Of a DNA stretch of 64,000 bases, positions 26,140 through 37,310 are shown piece by piece; within the stretch, counting starts at the first letter, position 1; every line of letters starts with the position of its first letter. The stretch comes from Burhinus oedicnemus (lineage: Eukaryota > Chordata > Aves > Charadriiformes > Burhinidae): positions 133,785-197,784 of the forward strand of contig VFFE01007028.1 of the NCBI GenBank assembly GCA_008921705.1, read 5' to 3'. Position numbers and translations under genes: made by a program. Under the pieces are notes generated by a model. That model saw nothing but the letters and a program-made list of their open reading frames with translations. It was not told where the DNA came from and did not search any database.

Positions 26140-26222
26140 TATCTGGTGTAATCTAATTGAATTCCATGGATTTACAACCACAGACAAATTTTAGCCAATA
26201 AAGGGAAGAATATAAATGTTTT
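26140..26222. repeat. Ancient palindromic amniote repeat, second copy
   Basis: CTGGTGTAATCTAATTGAATTCC, ATGGATTTACAACCACAGAC and AATTTTAGCC match the distal half of the same palindromic family as 25,105-25,200. With the weaker core at 22,140 they form a loose cluster of the same fossil family within 4 kb. Confidence 0.45.
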
Positions 26223-28192
26223 ATTCTGACATTTGTGACATCATAAAGTTAATATAGCTGTGCAATGAAGGGAAGATTTTCTGAGCACATTTGTCTAATT
26301 TAAGTCTCATTTATAATGGAAAGCAATTAAATACATTCCATGAAATTGGAGAAAGCAGAAGAGAATGCTGAAGAACGTCACTTCATTCATGGGACAGAGA
26401 TGTACTTTGTTGTCTCCTGCTGTTTATCTTTTGCTCTGCAAGCAGGAGTTCCCATTTATGTTCAGCTATCAGCTGCCAGCCTAGAGCCCACTGGAAGATG
26501 CATGTCATTTCTAGAAGGATCTTAATAAACACCACCAGTGGAGAGGCATTTTACACTTGGCAGTTCATCTGTCAGAGCAAGAGATAACTTCAAATTATTG
26601 CCATGACCATTCTGCAAGTATTTGTGGAAGGCAGCTAACACCAGGAAGATAATACTTAGGGAAGACACAAGTTAGGGAGGACTCACTGGTTTCATGAGGG
26701 GAGAGCACAGCTCAGGAAGCTCAGGGGTGACACTCGTCTCACCGTTGATTTCCTACACCAAGTTCATCAGGCCAGTTGAAGAAAATGGAAATAACACTTC
26801 TTTGCAATGAACAGCACAGTGCTAATAACAGCATCCCGTGGCTCTGGGGTGCCACTGCCAAACCTCTCCTGAACATGTGGAGGGCAGAGCATCTGCAGGG
26901 AGAGATACAATCCAGACAAAAGCTGGCATCACACAGAGAAGTTAAGGGGGCACCCTTCAGCCTCCATAGGATCCTGCCTCTGTAGTAGCATCAGAGTGAT
27001 AGTCTTCTTCCATTTCTCCGAGAAGCTCTGGAAGTTGCTGAAGATGCTTCAGCTTAAGAATAAGGCCACAAGGTTCATACGTGAACCGAGTGGGGAAATG
27101 TGGTAGCACTCACCCAAGCACTGCCTGTGTCCCTTTGGACTGTGCTCCCGCTGCCTTGTTTATCTGGCAACGTTCCTCTCTCCCCATTTTCCTGTCTCTC
27201 CATCACCTTCCTTCACTTCTTGGATAAGAGGGAGAACGGGATGATATTGAATTGGGAAAACAGGATGCCTGGCTCACAAGCAGGCGTCAGAAACAGAAGT
27301 AAGTATGGATGTCTTGCAGTCCCTTCCCAGTGGAGAGGCAAAGGAACAAGGAAAGGCGTGCATATACAGAGTCTCAGGAAAGGTGCCTGTATAAGCAGTG
27401 TATCTCAGGAAAGGCGTGACTGAGAGGCTCTTTCTCCTGAAGCCATCTGGCAGAAGCTCCTGGCAGCTTTCCCTGCGGCATAGCACTCCTTCAGCAGTTT
27501 TCCCCGCAGTGTGGCACTGCAACCTGCTCTGGGTCAGGCACAGCAGCAAGGCAGCAGCCTTCCTTTGGGATCATGTATTGCAGCCCAAGGCAGCTGCTCT
27601 GGATTTTGCTTCTGGTGCCTGGGAGTACACATGAGAGCAGAGAGAGGAGCAGAGCACCGGGCCAGCTTGGGTCCTCTCCTGAAGTGGGTTTATTCCTGGC
27701 ATGTGTTCCCTGCATTTGTTTGCACGTGGAGCCTAGACGTGCTGAGCAGAGTGCCAGTGTGTCTAACAGTTTGCCCTGGTTTTAGCTAAATCGACTAAGT
27801 GGGTGCTCTCTAACAAGGATCTGCCTTTATTTATGAAGGACTTGATGTTGGGAACGGGAGAAAGGCGTCCACTTCGGTGCCTTGCAGCCACCTAGTTTTG
27901 GTTTAGGAAGTAGGGTCGCTGGGATTTCTTTTCACATCGTATTCTTTGCCCACAACCCTCACCAGGGTAACTGCTCCAAGCATACCATGTCCACTCATCC
28001 AGCTTTCTCCTCAGTGCCCCGCAGCACTGCAAGGCTGTAGCAGTTCTTGCAAAATAGGAGCTCCATAATTCTGGACACATATCCCGGATGGTTTATTCCT
28101 TCTCTGCTTGTGGCCATGGATGTCACTATATCATTACACTGCAAGTTCACCTCTCCCAGCTACTATCAGCTGGTAACTATCTAGTATGGGGT

Positions 28193-28206
28193 CACACACA
28201 CACACA
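28193..28206. repeat. Short (CA)n run
   Basis: Seven CA units then a degenerate ACACAAACATACAC. Possible microsatellite. Confidence 0.7.
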
Positions 28207-28691
28207 AACATACACGAAGAGAAATGTAGCTCTTCTCACTCCAACAACACTTTGACAGCAAGGGTGTTGTGACTTTTTTCTGTTCTAAGAAAACAATCTG
28301 CCCATCAGCTTCCCCAGCTCATGAAAGTTTTTCCTGGACACGTCTATAAGACCTGCTCCATTCTACCAAGAGTTAATGTGGAATGCATAAGAAATACATA
28401 CTTGGAAGGCTGACAGAAGTACGACAAAGCTGGAGGCTACTGAGCAATATCTGCTCCTGTGAAATGTGAACCTAGTGTAATTCTTGCCCCATTGCTAAAC
28501 CTAGCCCTGAGCCTCCCTGGCTGGTCGAAAGGTGAAGCGTGGGGTCTTTGAACACGTTAAGGTCAGCAAACTGCAAGAAACTATGGCTCAAAGGTGAGGG
28601 TGTTTTTGCATTCCTTCTTCAAACCTAGGTGCTAACCAGGCTGAAATGCAACTTCATTATGCAGCCTGGCAAGATTTCAGTGATTTTATTG

Positions 28692-28752
28692 AAAGGGCAT
28701 TTTGTTATGTTTATTAGATTTGTCAAAAGGCATTTTATGGTGTTTATGAGAT
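28692..28752. repeat. Imperfect 33-bp-period tandem repeat
   Basis: Two 28-base units at 28,692-28,719 and 28,725-28,752 share GGCATTTT and TGTTTAT..GAT-type blocks, with five mismatches by eye. A third GTCAAAAA motif lies downstream near 28,783. The surrounding block is AT-rich. Confidence 0.6.
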
Positions 28753-31700
28753 AGCATATAAATTTATGAAACTTTAACATTTTTGTCAAAAATAGCCTTT
28801 ACTGAAAATCAAATAATGCAAGTAGTAAAAATCATATCAGACAAATTCAGGCAAAATTTTCCATCAGGCACGGCACAGTCTCATCCACGGAACAACCTGT
28901 GAAATACTGTCAATGAAACCTGTGACATAAAGCCGTGGAATAGCTGCTGGGAGCACACAGTAAGGCTGCAATGCTCCCAGGTGGGTACAGATGTGGCAAT
29001 TCTGCTTCATGTCCTTGCCCAACTACAAGTGTGGGAGTTGCAGGGCATCTGCTGGTTTTGTTGCCCTAGCTTTTGCAGTAGGAAGGAAAGAGCTTGTGTT
29101 TCAGCAAGTGTAGTGCTGTCCATAATAAGCACTTGTCCCTCTGGGCCCCAGAGCACAACTGGCTGGGGTTGAAATACTGCGCAGGAATGAGCCACAGGCA
29201 CATCCTCCACCAGCTCTCTGCTTCTGTCTCCACTCCAGAAGCCCCTTCTGCAGTTTTCTTTTTATTCTGTTGTTGTTGATTTTCAGTTTCTGCTGTTCAA
29301 TTCTGTCTTCCCCCCACTCCCTTGCAAGTAAAAAACTGCCTTACATTTCTGTTTAGAGAGCTCCCTTCTGCTTCTCATTTTTTTCCTTTGTTCATCCTCC
29401 ACAATACCATCAAGACGATGTGAAACACTTGATCTCTTCCCTTTTCTTTCTTACTTAGGAGGTCAGTCTGGCACTCTGCAATTGATACTCTCCCCTTTCC
29501 TGGAGACTGTGTGGCAAGACAGGCTGAGGAACTGAGGAAGTCATTAGAGTGTCAGCTGGGATCTCTTAGCAGCTATGACAACACTTCCAAAATGATGACT
29601 TTGGAATGCAATTCCAAGTCTCTTCCCAGGCAGGGGAAGGCTTAGCAACAATAACATGCTTCCCGCACTGCTTCCCCTTTGCAAAGGAGCCCTAAAAATT
29701 TGGAAAGGTGGTGGAGATGAGAGGCACTGGGAGGTTAGGCAGGAGAAATCCATGGAGTAAAGAGCTGGAAGAGGAGTCCAGCCTGGCATGAATAAGGCCC
29801 TGAAGGGAAGCGAAGGGACCGGTTTGAAAAGCAGAGGACAGACGAGGGAGATGTGGTCACTTCATGTGGCAGAACAGCCCTCTCACAGGTGTAGCATCAC
29901 TTCACCAACAACCTTCCTGGACCTGCTTTGTCTTGCACTCTAGGTGAGAAGCTGCAGCACTGCCTTTGCTTGCTGTTCTCCCTTATTTCACGAGGGGACA
30001 CATTCAAAGTACAATGCCAAGCAGGGTCCTGCACTAACCTTATTAGGCCTAAGCTCTGATGATGCCAAGAGTGTGACTGTGACCAGCCAAGTGGTATTTA
30101 ATCTTCCATTTCCACATGTCTTGTTTTGGGAAATGTACCTCATAAAACGCCATGGGAGCTGAAAGCTGGTAGTGTCCATCAAGCAGTGAAATGCCTTGTT
30201 CATTGTCCAAACTCTCCCTAGCTGAAGTATCAGTGGTCTTGGATGCCTCTCTTAAGCATTTATCTGTCTGAAAGTGCGGCGCTGTCATTAGTTTGATTGG
30301 GGTGGAGGCATGTGCTGCAGTGATTGGCCTGGATAGTATGAAAAAGCAAAAGGCTGGGAGAATGGAGATGGTGAGTAAGTGATGGTGTGCAATTACTATG
30401 CAAATTTTAGGGGAATAATCATCACCAAACAAAACTTCCCTGGTATGGATGCTGCTTTCAGCAAACATAGCATCAAAATGGGAGTTACAAGCCAAACAGA
30501 TTGGAGAAACTTCCTAACTCTTGTTGGCCTAAAATAACATCAACTGCAGGGCTTGCAGAACACATTTGTGTGCCTTCCCTCATCCCTCTCTCTAGAACCC
30601 CAAGATACACCATAACACACAGTCTGCTACCACTGTCTTGAGAACCCTCTTACCACAGTGGTACAGCAAGTTTTTGCTGTGTTTAGAGAGCATCTTTGTC
30701 TGGGTCTGCCCTGGCTTTTTTCACCAGGAAAAGATCCTGGATTTACAGGAATTTTCCATCCTCATAGCCCTAAGTTAGGACATGTTTCCTCTTTGCCACC
30801 AGCAGAGGCCACAGCCTGCATACCACCTTCTGCACCAAATAGCAGACCCAAAGCCTTGGAGAAGAAATAGGTACATGGAACATTGCCAGAGACCTTGTTT
30901 ACAGCCTTGGGGCTTTTCGCCCCATTTCTGCCAGAGTTTCATTCCTTCACTGTTGCAATGAGCTATATCCTAAGTAGATCCTTCTCCACTCATTCATTTT
31001 AGTCTATACACCTATATCTCCAGGTCACTCCAGGCAAGTCTGAACAGCCTGCTTTCCCTGAGCGTATGATGACCTACGACTCCTGGATGCATGCTGGGCA
31101 AGAAGGCTGCAAGGCATGACACAGTATACGAGATTTTAAGAGTATATATTCACAAGCTACTTTTGAGTACACACACCATTAGCTGAATCCCATTAGCTTG
31201 ACCCTCGATCCAGTGAGAGCCTACAGGTAAGCAGATGAATCAGCCATGGCATGAAGCAATATCGTATGGGACATCAGCAAGAGGCCAGGCAGAGAAGTTC
31301 AAAGTATAAATGTGTCCACACAAAACTTAATACACTGTAGCTCATCCAAAGATTCTCACATAAGCCATTTTTTAAATGAATCTAGTCTATGAAAAGTGAA
31401 CATTGACTTGCTGTAGTTCACTGCGTGAATTCAAAGTGTTTCAGGTTTGTAAGAAGAGGGCAGTACAAAAGCACAAATAGAATAAGCTGGCCATTAGGTA
31501 GCATTTGTCATGTGGCTGCGACTGACTGAGGAAAGCATGTGAGCAGCACATACGAGACAGCCACAAAAGAAAGGAGGATCAGAACGAATGTTAAAGCTTC
31601 TTCCTCTTAAGAATTTATTTAACCCACTGACCGCTTCTTTGTTTAATTCAAAAGAAAAGATTACTGAAAGGCCTCTATGGTTCTCGGATGATATATTAAG

Positions 31701-32430
31701 GATACCTTAACTCAGCACTTTGGGGCGGGTACCTTTTGGACTGAATGTGGTCTTGGCATAATGCCAGCACCTTCCACCAAGATGTACCCTGTTACTACAG
31801 TGCTGATTTTGCCCTCTTTTGTTGAGGCCACGTAACTGTGCTCGGCAGTGACAAAAGAAAGGTATGAAATAGAAATGAAATAGAAAGAAAGGTATGACTG
31901 CAGCTTCATTAATTTTACTCCAGTCTGGATGAACTTGGAAAGCTTTCTAGGCAAGGTTTTGAAGTGAGAGGATATTAAGCCACCAATTTTTTAAAATCTA
32001 TCAACAGTGACCCTGATTTAATATTCTCCATATCGCTTCAAACACCAGGATTCATAGTCAATCTGACAGAACTTTCAGAGGAGGCTGTCCAAGCACTTCG
32101 AGATCACAAAGGTCTTGGAAACCTGATGTCCTTAGTATCTGGATGTTGTTAAGGGATCAGAAGAATTTCTGGTCCACTGGCAACCTCCCTTTTTCTGTGG
32201 TAACCTGATATCGATTATCTCACCAAAGAGAATTTGCTTCACACATAGAGGTGGCTATTGCCCTAACTGGTGAAGACCCCAGATCCACCGACGTTTGGAG
32301 CGTTGTTTGCTGTGGGAACAACTCTACTGCACTGTGCTTCAGGGCCTCTAGAAACAAATCAGCAGGGCTGGAGAAAAAGAAAGGCTCTGAGGGAGTCAAT
32401 CAGCCCTCTCCAGTGCAGCTTGCATGCCTT

Positions 32431-32494
32431 GGGATGGGATGGGATGGGATGGGATGGGATGGGATGGGATGGGATGGGATAGGATGGGATGGGA
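32431..32494 (+). repeat. (GGGAT)n pentanucleotide satellite, G-quadruplex-prone
   Basis: About 12 to 13 units of GGGAT run without a break except one GGGAT to AGGAT change near 32,481. Each unit supplies a GGG tract with a 2-base AT spacer, so any four units satisfy the usual G3 quadruplex pattern. Two open frames crossing the array show the expected WDGMG periodic peptide, which is an artefact of the repeat. Likely to be length-polymorphic and hard to assemble. Confidence 0.95.
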
Positions 32495-33129
32495 GCGAGC
32501 ACGCCTCAGCTCAGCCCCACTTCCCCCTTCCTTCCCCCCATGCTGCCCCAGACACTTCTGCATCCTTTCCCCCAGTCTGTTGAATCCTCTGCCTGTGTAC
32601 CATGAAGCCCTTGATGTTCCTGTAAAATATGCGGAACGAGTATGTGAGAGACTGGATGGGCTCCTAACTACTCCCTGGGCTGGCAGCTCGAAGCAGAGCA
32701 GCCCGTAGCTGAACAGATGGCAGCGTTCAAAATACCTGGGCTCCCCAGAGCCAGGGGCTTGAGTCCCAGCAGGGCCAACGCAGCTAGCTATTCCCAGTTG
32801 CTTAACAGCAGTCCACTTATCCTCCTGTCTCTAATGCTCTAGATGAGACCTTCACATCCTGAGGCTGTGCCTGGTTTGTGTGTCTGCGGTAGGTTTTGCA
32901 GCACTCTTGGTGAACACTGGGTTTTCCCCAGTGGTTTTGGGTAATGTTTGCACCAGGAATGATCCAAATATCTAACTGGAAGGAATCCTAGACCTTCTGG
33001 GGAGTAAATTTCCTAGGGAGTTATTCAATAGATAAGATATTCTGCCATGTATATATCAATATTTACAATTTCTAGGACCAAATCTGAAGTCTCACTGAAT
33101 AATTGGAAGAACTCACACGTATTTTGGCA
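32495..33129. other. Noncoding stretch, no gene recognised
   Basis: C-rich just after the satellite, then ordinary AT-rich sequence. No exon or named repeat seen. Confidence 0.45.
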
Positions 33130-33230
33130 GTGCTAAGTAAGCACTTTGGGCCTTGACTGTAATTTATAATGTGCTTTGGGATTAAAGGTATCCTATAAAT
33201 GTAAGATTGTTATTAATAACAATATCATTG
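33130..33230 (+). mobile_element. MIR-like SINE 3' tail, plus strand
   Basis: TAATGTGCTTTGGGATTAAAGGTATCCTATAAATG with GATTGTTATTAATAAC fits the 3' end shared by old amniote SINEs (aagcgctttgggatc ... aaaggcgctatataaatgc ... ttattattattat). The tRNA-related head is not recognisable, so this is a 3' fragment. Confidence 0.45.
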
Positions 33231-34329
33231 CAAGTCCCAAAACAGTGAGCTAGGAACAGATACAGGATATTCTACATGTTTGTCAAAACCAAACATAACC
33301 ACTACAGGAGACCGAGTCGCTCTTGCCTTTTATTAGAATGAAGCAGAGAAGCAGTATGAACAAATATGATTAAAAAGACCCCCTGGATTAACTGTACCCC
33401 TGATTGCTCTTGCAAGCCAGGTATCAAATCTTGTGCTGTTTTCTAGAGGTTGATTTTTACTCTACAGTCTTCATCTGATTTTACAGTCAGCATTACTTCA
33501 AGCTTATTACATTTGTAACAGGATACAAATACAGCACCATTAATTTAATTTTATTTACATTTCAGAGTTATTCAGCTGGAATAAATTGAACACAATTTGA
33601 TTGAAACTGTCCTGCAGGACTGACTTTAAGCACATTCAACAAGGGTCCTTTATAAATAATGGCAGCATTTAGTAGACAAAAGACACCTTCTTGGACTGGA
33701 GGATTTACAGGACTCATTAGCAGATGAGGGAAAAGCAAGATTGCCAAGAACAGAGCTAAACTGAACACTTTTGCTCTGGAGCCCACTTTTCACTGCACGC
33801 ATCTTCAGAAGAGACCTCTGCTGCAGAGCACGATGACCGTCTCTGTATAGCTCCTGTCTGCGACTGACAGAAAGCAGCTGCAGCCTTGCTGTTTCACTAG
33901 CACAGCAGCATCAGGACTCAGGTAAGCTGTTCAAGTGAACCTTGATAGAAAAGGAATGAGGAATATCAGTGCTTCTTTTGCAGTGGCCCTTAGAAATCCT
34001 AGTCAATGATGGAGAAGCTGTTGTGAAGACACTTTGCAGAAGCAAAATACCATCTCTACCTTCCAGATGTGAGTGTCAAAAAGGCAGTGGATGTATCCGG
34101 GCAGACAGAGCAGTTGATAGGACGAATAGACTCCTGTTTGCCAGTATGATGGGAAGTGGCCAAACCACTGTCAAGCTCTTCACAGGTAGCATAGTGAAGG
34201 AGGGTTTTCAACAGAGACTTGGAAAGATATTGAGGGTCTTTCACTGCTCTTTACCAAGTTTCCTCCCAATAACAGCAAGGAAAAAAGCACAGAGATGTTG
34301 CTATAAAAATGTTAACAAGTGAGAAATAG
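33231..34329. other. Noncoding stretch, no gene recognised
   Basis: Nothing beyond short open frames. It may include upstream sequence of the L2-like remnant that follows, but the similarity is too weak to extend the call. Confidence 0.4.
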
Positions 34330-34640
34330 AGACTGACAGAATGATGAGAAGGGAAACGACACTGTCATAGCAAAGGAGAGTTCTTTGGCAGGGTGGGAAG
34401 GGCCTTGACAGGAAAGATAAATAGCTTGTGTTTGATGGGGTAAAGAAGAGGAATGTAGTAGAGAGGAGCAAAGAATGTGTAAAATCCTCAAGCTGATGGA
34501 TTAGGAGGATGATCTTTACAGCAGCATTTTGCAGGGATGTGCACAGACTGAAATTACACTTGGCAAGACCAAAGAGAAGGGTGTTTCTATAATCAAAATG
34601 CAAGACAGTTGAATTTTAGCCAGGTTAGATAAGGCCTTCT
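34330..34640 (+). mobile_element. Probable L2-like LINE remnant
   Basis: The order GGAGGATGATCTTTACAGCAGCATTTTGCAGG, ACTTGGCAAGACC, AGAGAAGGGTGTTTCTATAATCAAAATG and GAATTTTAGCCAGG resembles a block seen in old amniote L2/CR1-clade LINEs (…ggatgatcttagcagcagcattctgaatgg … ggcaagac … agagaaggatgttgcaataatcaagacg … ttttagccg). Orientation follows that consensus. No intact coding frame remains. The match is from memory and could be another LINE clade. Confidence 0.4.
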
Positions 34641-35274
34641 GATGCTTTTAAATGCGAAGGCTAGGCTACTACCAGCGTCCTTCCTATCTTGCCTGGCAGG
34701 GAAAGGCAGAGTTTTGAAGCATTTTTACTTTCTCATTATGATTATTTCATTTTTACTTGAATGTGTTTTGTTCCAACTTGTGACAGCCTGCAGCATCCAT
34801 GAGGCAATCCCATTCACATATGCGGGAGAAGGACATGCTCAAAAGCTGTAGGCTGTGGGGTCTTTGGTGTCCTGCCACCTCTCTAACTGATCTCGTGTAA
34901 GCCCTGCAGGAGAGTTTGAAGGTGTCACTGTTAGGACAGATAAGTGAGATTTTTTAGTGCCTATTTGGTGGTGCCTAATAGGTGGGCACTCCAGGTCAAC
35001 CCCTGTTACGGAGCCAGCAGAAGAAAAAAGGGATTCTGTTTCAGACCGCTGGGAATTTTGTGATCTGTCACAGTGAGACATCTGGTTATGAAGAAACGGA
35101 ATTGCCGTGCCATACCAAACAAATGGACCATACAGTTTAATAATCCCACTGTGATACTGCCTGGCGAAATGCTTCAGATTAAGTACAGGGAACCTAGCAG
35201 AACACAAGTAGGGAATGACTTGCCAACAGGGGAAGTTTCTTTTTAATTCTTATCAGTTAGCAACTAGCCTAGGC
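34641..35274. other. Noncoding stretch, no gene recognised
   Basis: Short open frames only; no repeat family recognised. Confidence 0.45.
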
Positions 35275-35650
35275 CCTGAAGCAAGAGGGTTTATATCCTG
35301 TCATAACAAAAGAAAATATGTATTCTATTTAATGAGAACATCCTCAATTACATTATCCATATAAATGTCTAATCCTTTTCTTAAATCCTACTAATCTCTT
35401 AGGCTTAATGTTATCTTATGGGAATGAGCTAATTAGGCATTGTGTAAAATGTATTTCCTTTTAACAGTTTTATATTTGCTGCCTTTTATTTCCATTGAAC
35501 GTGCCCTTGTCCTTATATTCTGGGAGGGTGAATAGGAGCTTCTATTTTACCTTCTTTCTACCACCCACATTTTCCACATCCCAGTCAGAGACCTCCTCTC
35601 TGACGTACAACTTCTGAGTGTTTCCAGACCTTCCCCATTAGAATACCATA
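35275..35650 (-). mobile_element. Ancient CR1-type LINE fragment, minus strand
   Basis: On the + strand the segment reads TGTCTAATCCTTTTCTTAAATCCTACTAATCTCTTAGGC. It continues with GGGAATGAGCTAATTAGGCATTGTGTAAAATGTATTTCCTTTTAACAG and TTTGCTGCCTTTTATTTCCATTG. CCCTTGTCCTTATATTCTGGGAGGGTGAATAG and a degraded TTTACC…CACC…ACATCCCAG stretch follow. This is the reverse complement of the old sauropsid CR1 3' coding region ('tgtctaatccctttttaaatcctactaaactcttggcc … gcattgtgtaaaaaagtatttcctttt … ttgctgcctttcatttcattt … ccttgttcttatattttgagagagtgaatag'). The 58,320 fragment is the same type and orientation. The coding frame is destroyed. Confidence 0.75.
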
Positions 35651-36689
35651 CTCGCATCATTTTGCAGTTTCTGCCACTTGTATCCGAGAGCCTTGTTCAG
35701 CATCCTTACCAAAACAAGAAACCAGAGCAGGGCAAGAAGATTGTGCCGTTGGCTTAAACAAGGGCATTGCCATGACTGCAGACTGGTTTGCCCCATACTC
35801 TACATAGACTGACATTTCTTGCATATTTGGTCACCCCATTATGCCTTAAGCAAGAGAATCTGCTGTGCTCTCCCTTGCAGCACCCTAGTTCCCTTCCCAA
35901 GGAGTTACAGCTCACGCAAAACCCGGTGAGGTGCCTGAGTTCCCTCCATCACCCCTTCTGAAGGCACTGCCCTGTCTGTGGAATGGGCCCACCACCGCCA
36001 CCTGCTCCCACGTGTCGCCTCTGCCGTTGCTCCATCTCCTCTAGATGTGGGGAGACTCTGTGGCAGTGTCAGATCCACCTCTTACACCTCACTTTCCTCT
36101 CCCTTTTCCAAAGAGTTGAACTGTGGCCACAGCAGGGATTAAGGAGGTGTCTTGCTGCCAAACTTTATCAACTTAAAAACTGATTGCTTATTCCTATGTT
36201 TTGTTTCCAGCCCTTTTGCAGGTGTTTGATGGCTCCTCCTCGCACCTTTTACCCACCTTGCCTTTTTAATAGTATCTTGGTAGGGGGTTTTGATATGTGT
36301 TTTTAAATGACCAAATAAAATTTGACAACTTGTTCACATCCTATACAGCCCTGCAGTGGTACTGGAGTCATGATAGTAAAGCTTAGTTCTTGCTAGAATA
36401 TAAAGAGCCTGTATGGAGCAGAATATAGAAATTGTGAAGGATTTCTTCTGGCTGTCACCCAAGCTTCTCCACATTGATTTTTTTTTTTTTCAGAGCTTAT
36501 ACAGGAAGCCAAACAACCTTTCCATTGAACCCAGAAGTAAACCGATCACAAGCCAAAGATGAGTCCTCTCTCTGCAGCTATCTGAACCATTACAGCAGCA
36601 TTTGTTGAGTGTGCCTTTATTTTTCTGGTTTTAATCTGCAGTGTGCTGACAGCCCCAGAAAGATCCTTCTTAATGGACTTTAATAGCAA
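35651..36689. other. Noncoding stretch with a poly-T run
   Basis: Includes a T run near 36,479-36,491. No exon recognised. Confidence 0.45.
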
Positions 36690-36765
36690 TGCAGCACTAA
36701 ACTTATATAGCACCTGCCATACCAAGGCATCCCAGTAGACTTCCCAAATAATAGAGTTTAAAGCT
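36690..36765 (-). mobile_element. Possible old SINE 3' fragment, minus strand
   Basis: ACTTATATAGCACCTGCCATACCAAGGCATCCCAGTAGACTTCCCAAATAAT resembles the reverse complement of the conserved SINE tail ('atatagcgcctttcataccaaggcatctcaaagcgcttcacaa'). Only about 60 bases are recognisable. Confidence 0.4.
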
Positions 36766-37079
36766 TCTGCTTTCACGAGCCAAAAGCAAGGCTCCAGAGA
36801 GCAAAATTAAGTTTGGGTTTTAAAATATTGACAAGCTTGACATTATTAATTTCAAGAGGTGAATTCATCACTGCTGGAATGGATTGCAGGGGAGAAACCA
36901 GGGGAGGATCAGCAGAGTCAGCATTGATCAACTTACAACCACACACCTGGACAGGGACCCAGGAACGAAAACCTTTGTTCAACATTCAACAATTGCATGT
37001 TTACAGTTGCTTAACCCACTGTAATTAAAATAAGTCATCCAGAAAAGTGACAGGAAGTCTGAAGTCAGGCTTGCTGTAT

Positions 37080-37310
37080 GTAATTTTGAGCTTTCATGCA
37101 GTACCTTCTATACAATGGTCTCAAAGTGTTCTACAACTATTAACAGGTTACGCCTCCCTGGTAGCAAAAGCGTTATAGCTATTGCAAACCAAGACACATA
37201 AAGACCAAATGATCTGTGCAAATGAATTCATAGTAGTACTAATAGCAGAAACCCCGGATCTCTGGTTCTCAGATTCCTCATCTACCCCTTAGACAATGGA
37301 GCTTTCTGAA
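37080..37310 (-). mobile_element. MIR-like (CORE) SINE remnant, minus strand
   Basis: Reading + strand: a TGCAGTACCTTCTATACAATGGTCTCAAAGTGTTCTACAACTATTAAC block, CGCCTCCCTGG, CCAAGACACATAAAGACC, and GCAGAAACCCCGGATCTCTGGTTCTCAGATTCCTCATCTACCCCTTAGACAA. These fit the inverted MIR order, from tail ('caaagcgctttacaaacattaac') to tRNA-like head ('cagaacccaggtctcctgactcccagtcctctgctctaaccactagacaa'). It is diverged but nearly full length (about 230 bp). Confidence 0.6.

Larger units (their letters stand above)
26223..32430. other. Noncoding stretch, one possible conserved AT-rich patch
   Basis: No gene recognised. Includes an imperfect tandem repeat at 28,692-28,752 within an AT-rich block, a short (CA)n at 28,193-28,206 and three loosely spaced GGAAAGGYG units at 27,350, 27,377 and 27,408. 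Open frames are mostly below 110 codons, the longest 148 (30,049-30,495, minus), with no domain. Confidence 0.45.

Noticed and set aside
27350..27416. Three GGAAAGGYG units as a minisatellite
   Set aside because: Spacing varies (27 and 31 bases) and the intervening sequence does not repeat; too weak to call.
32251..32708. Frames with a periodic WDGMG peptide
   Set aside because: The peptide is a direct translation of the (GGGAT)n array.
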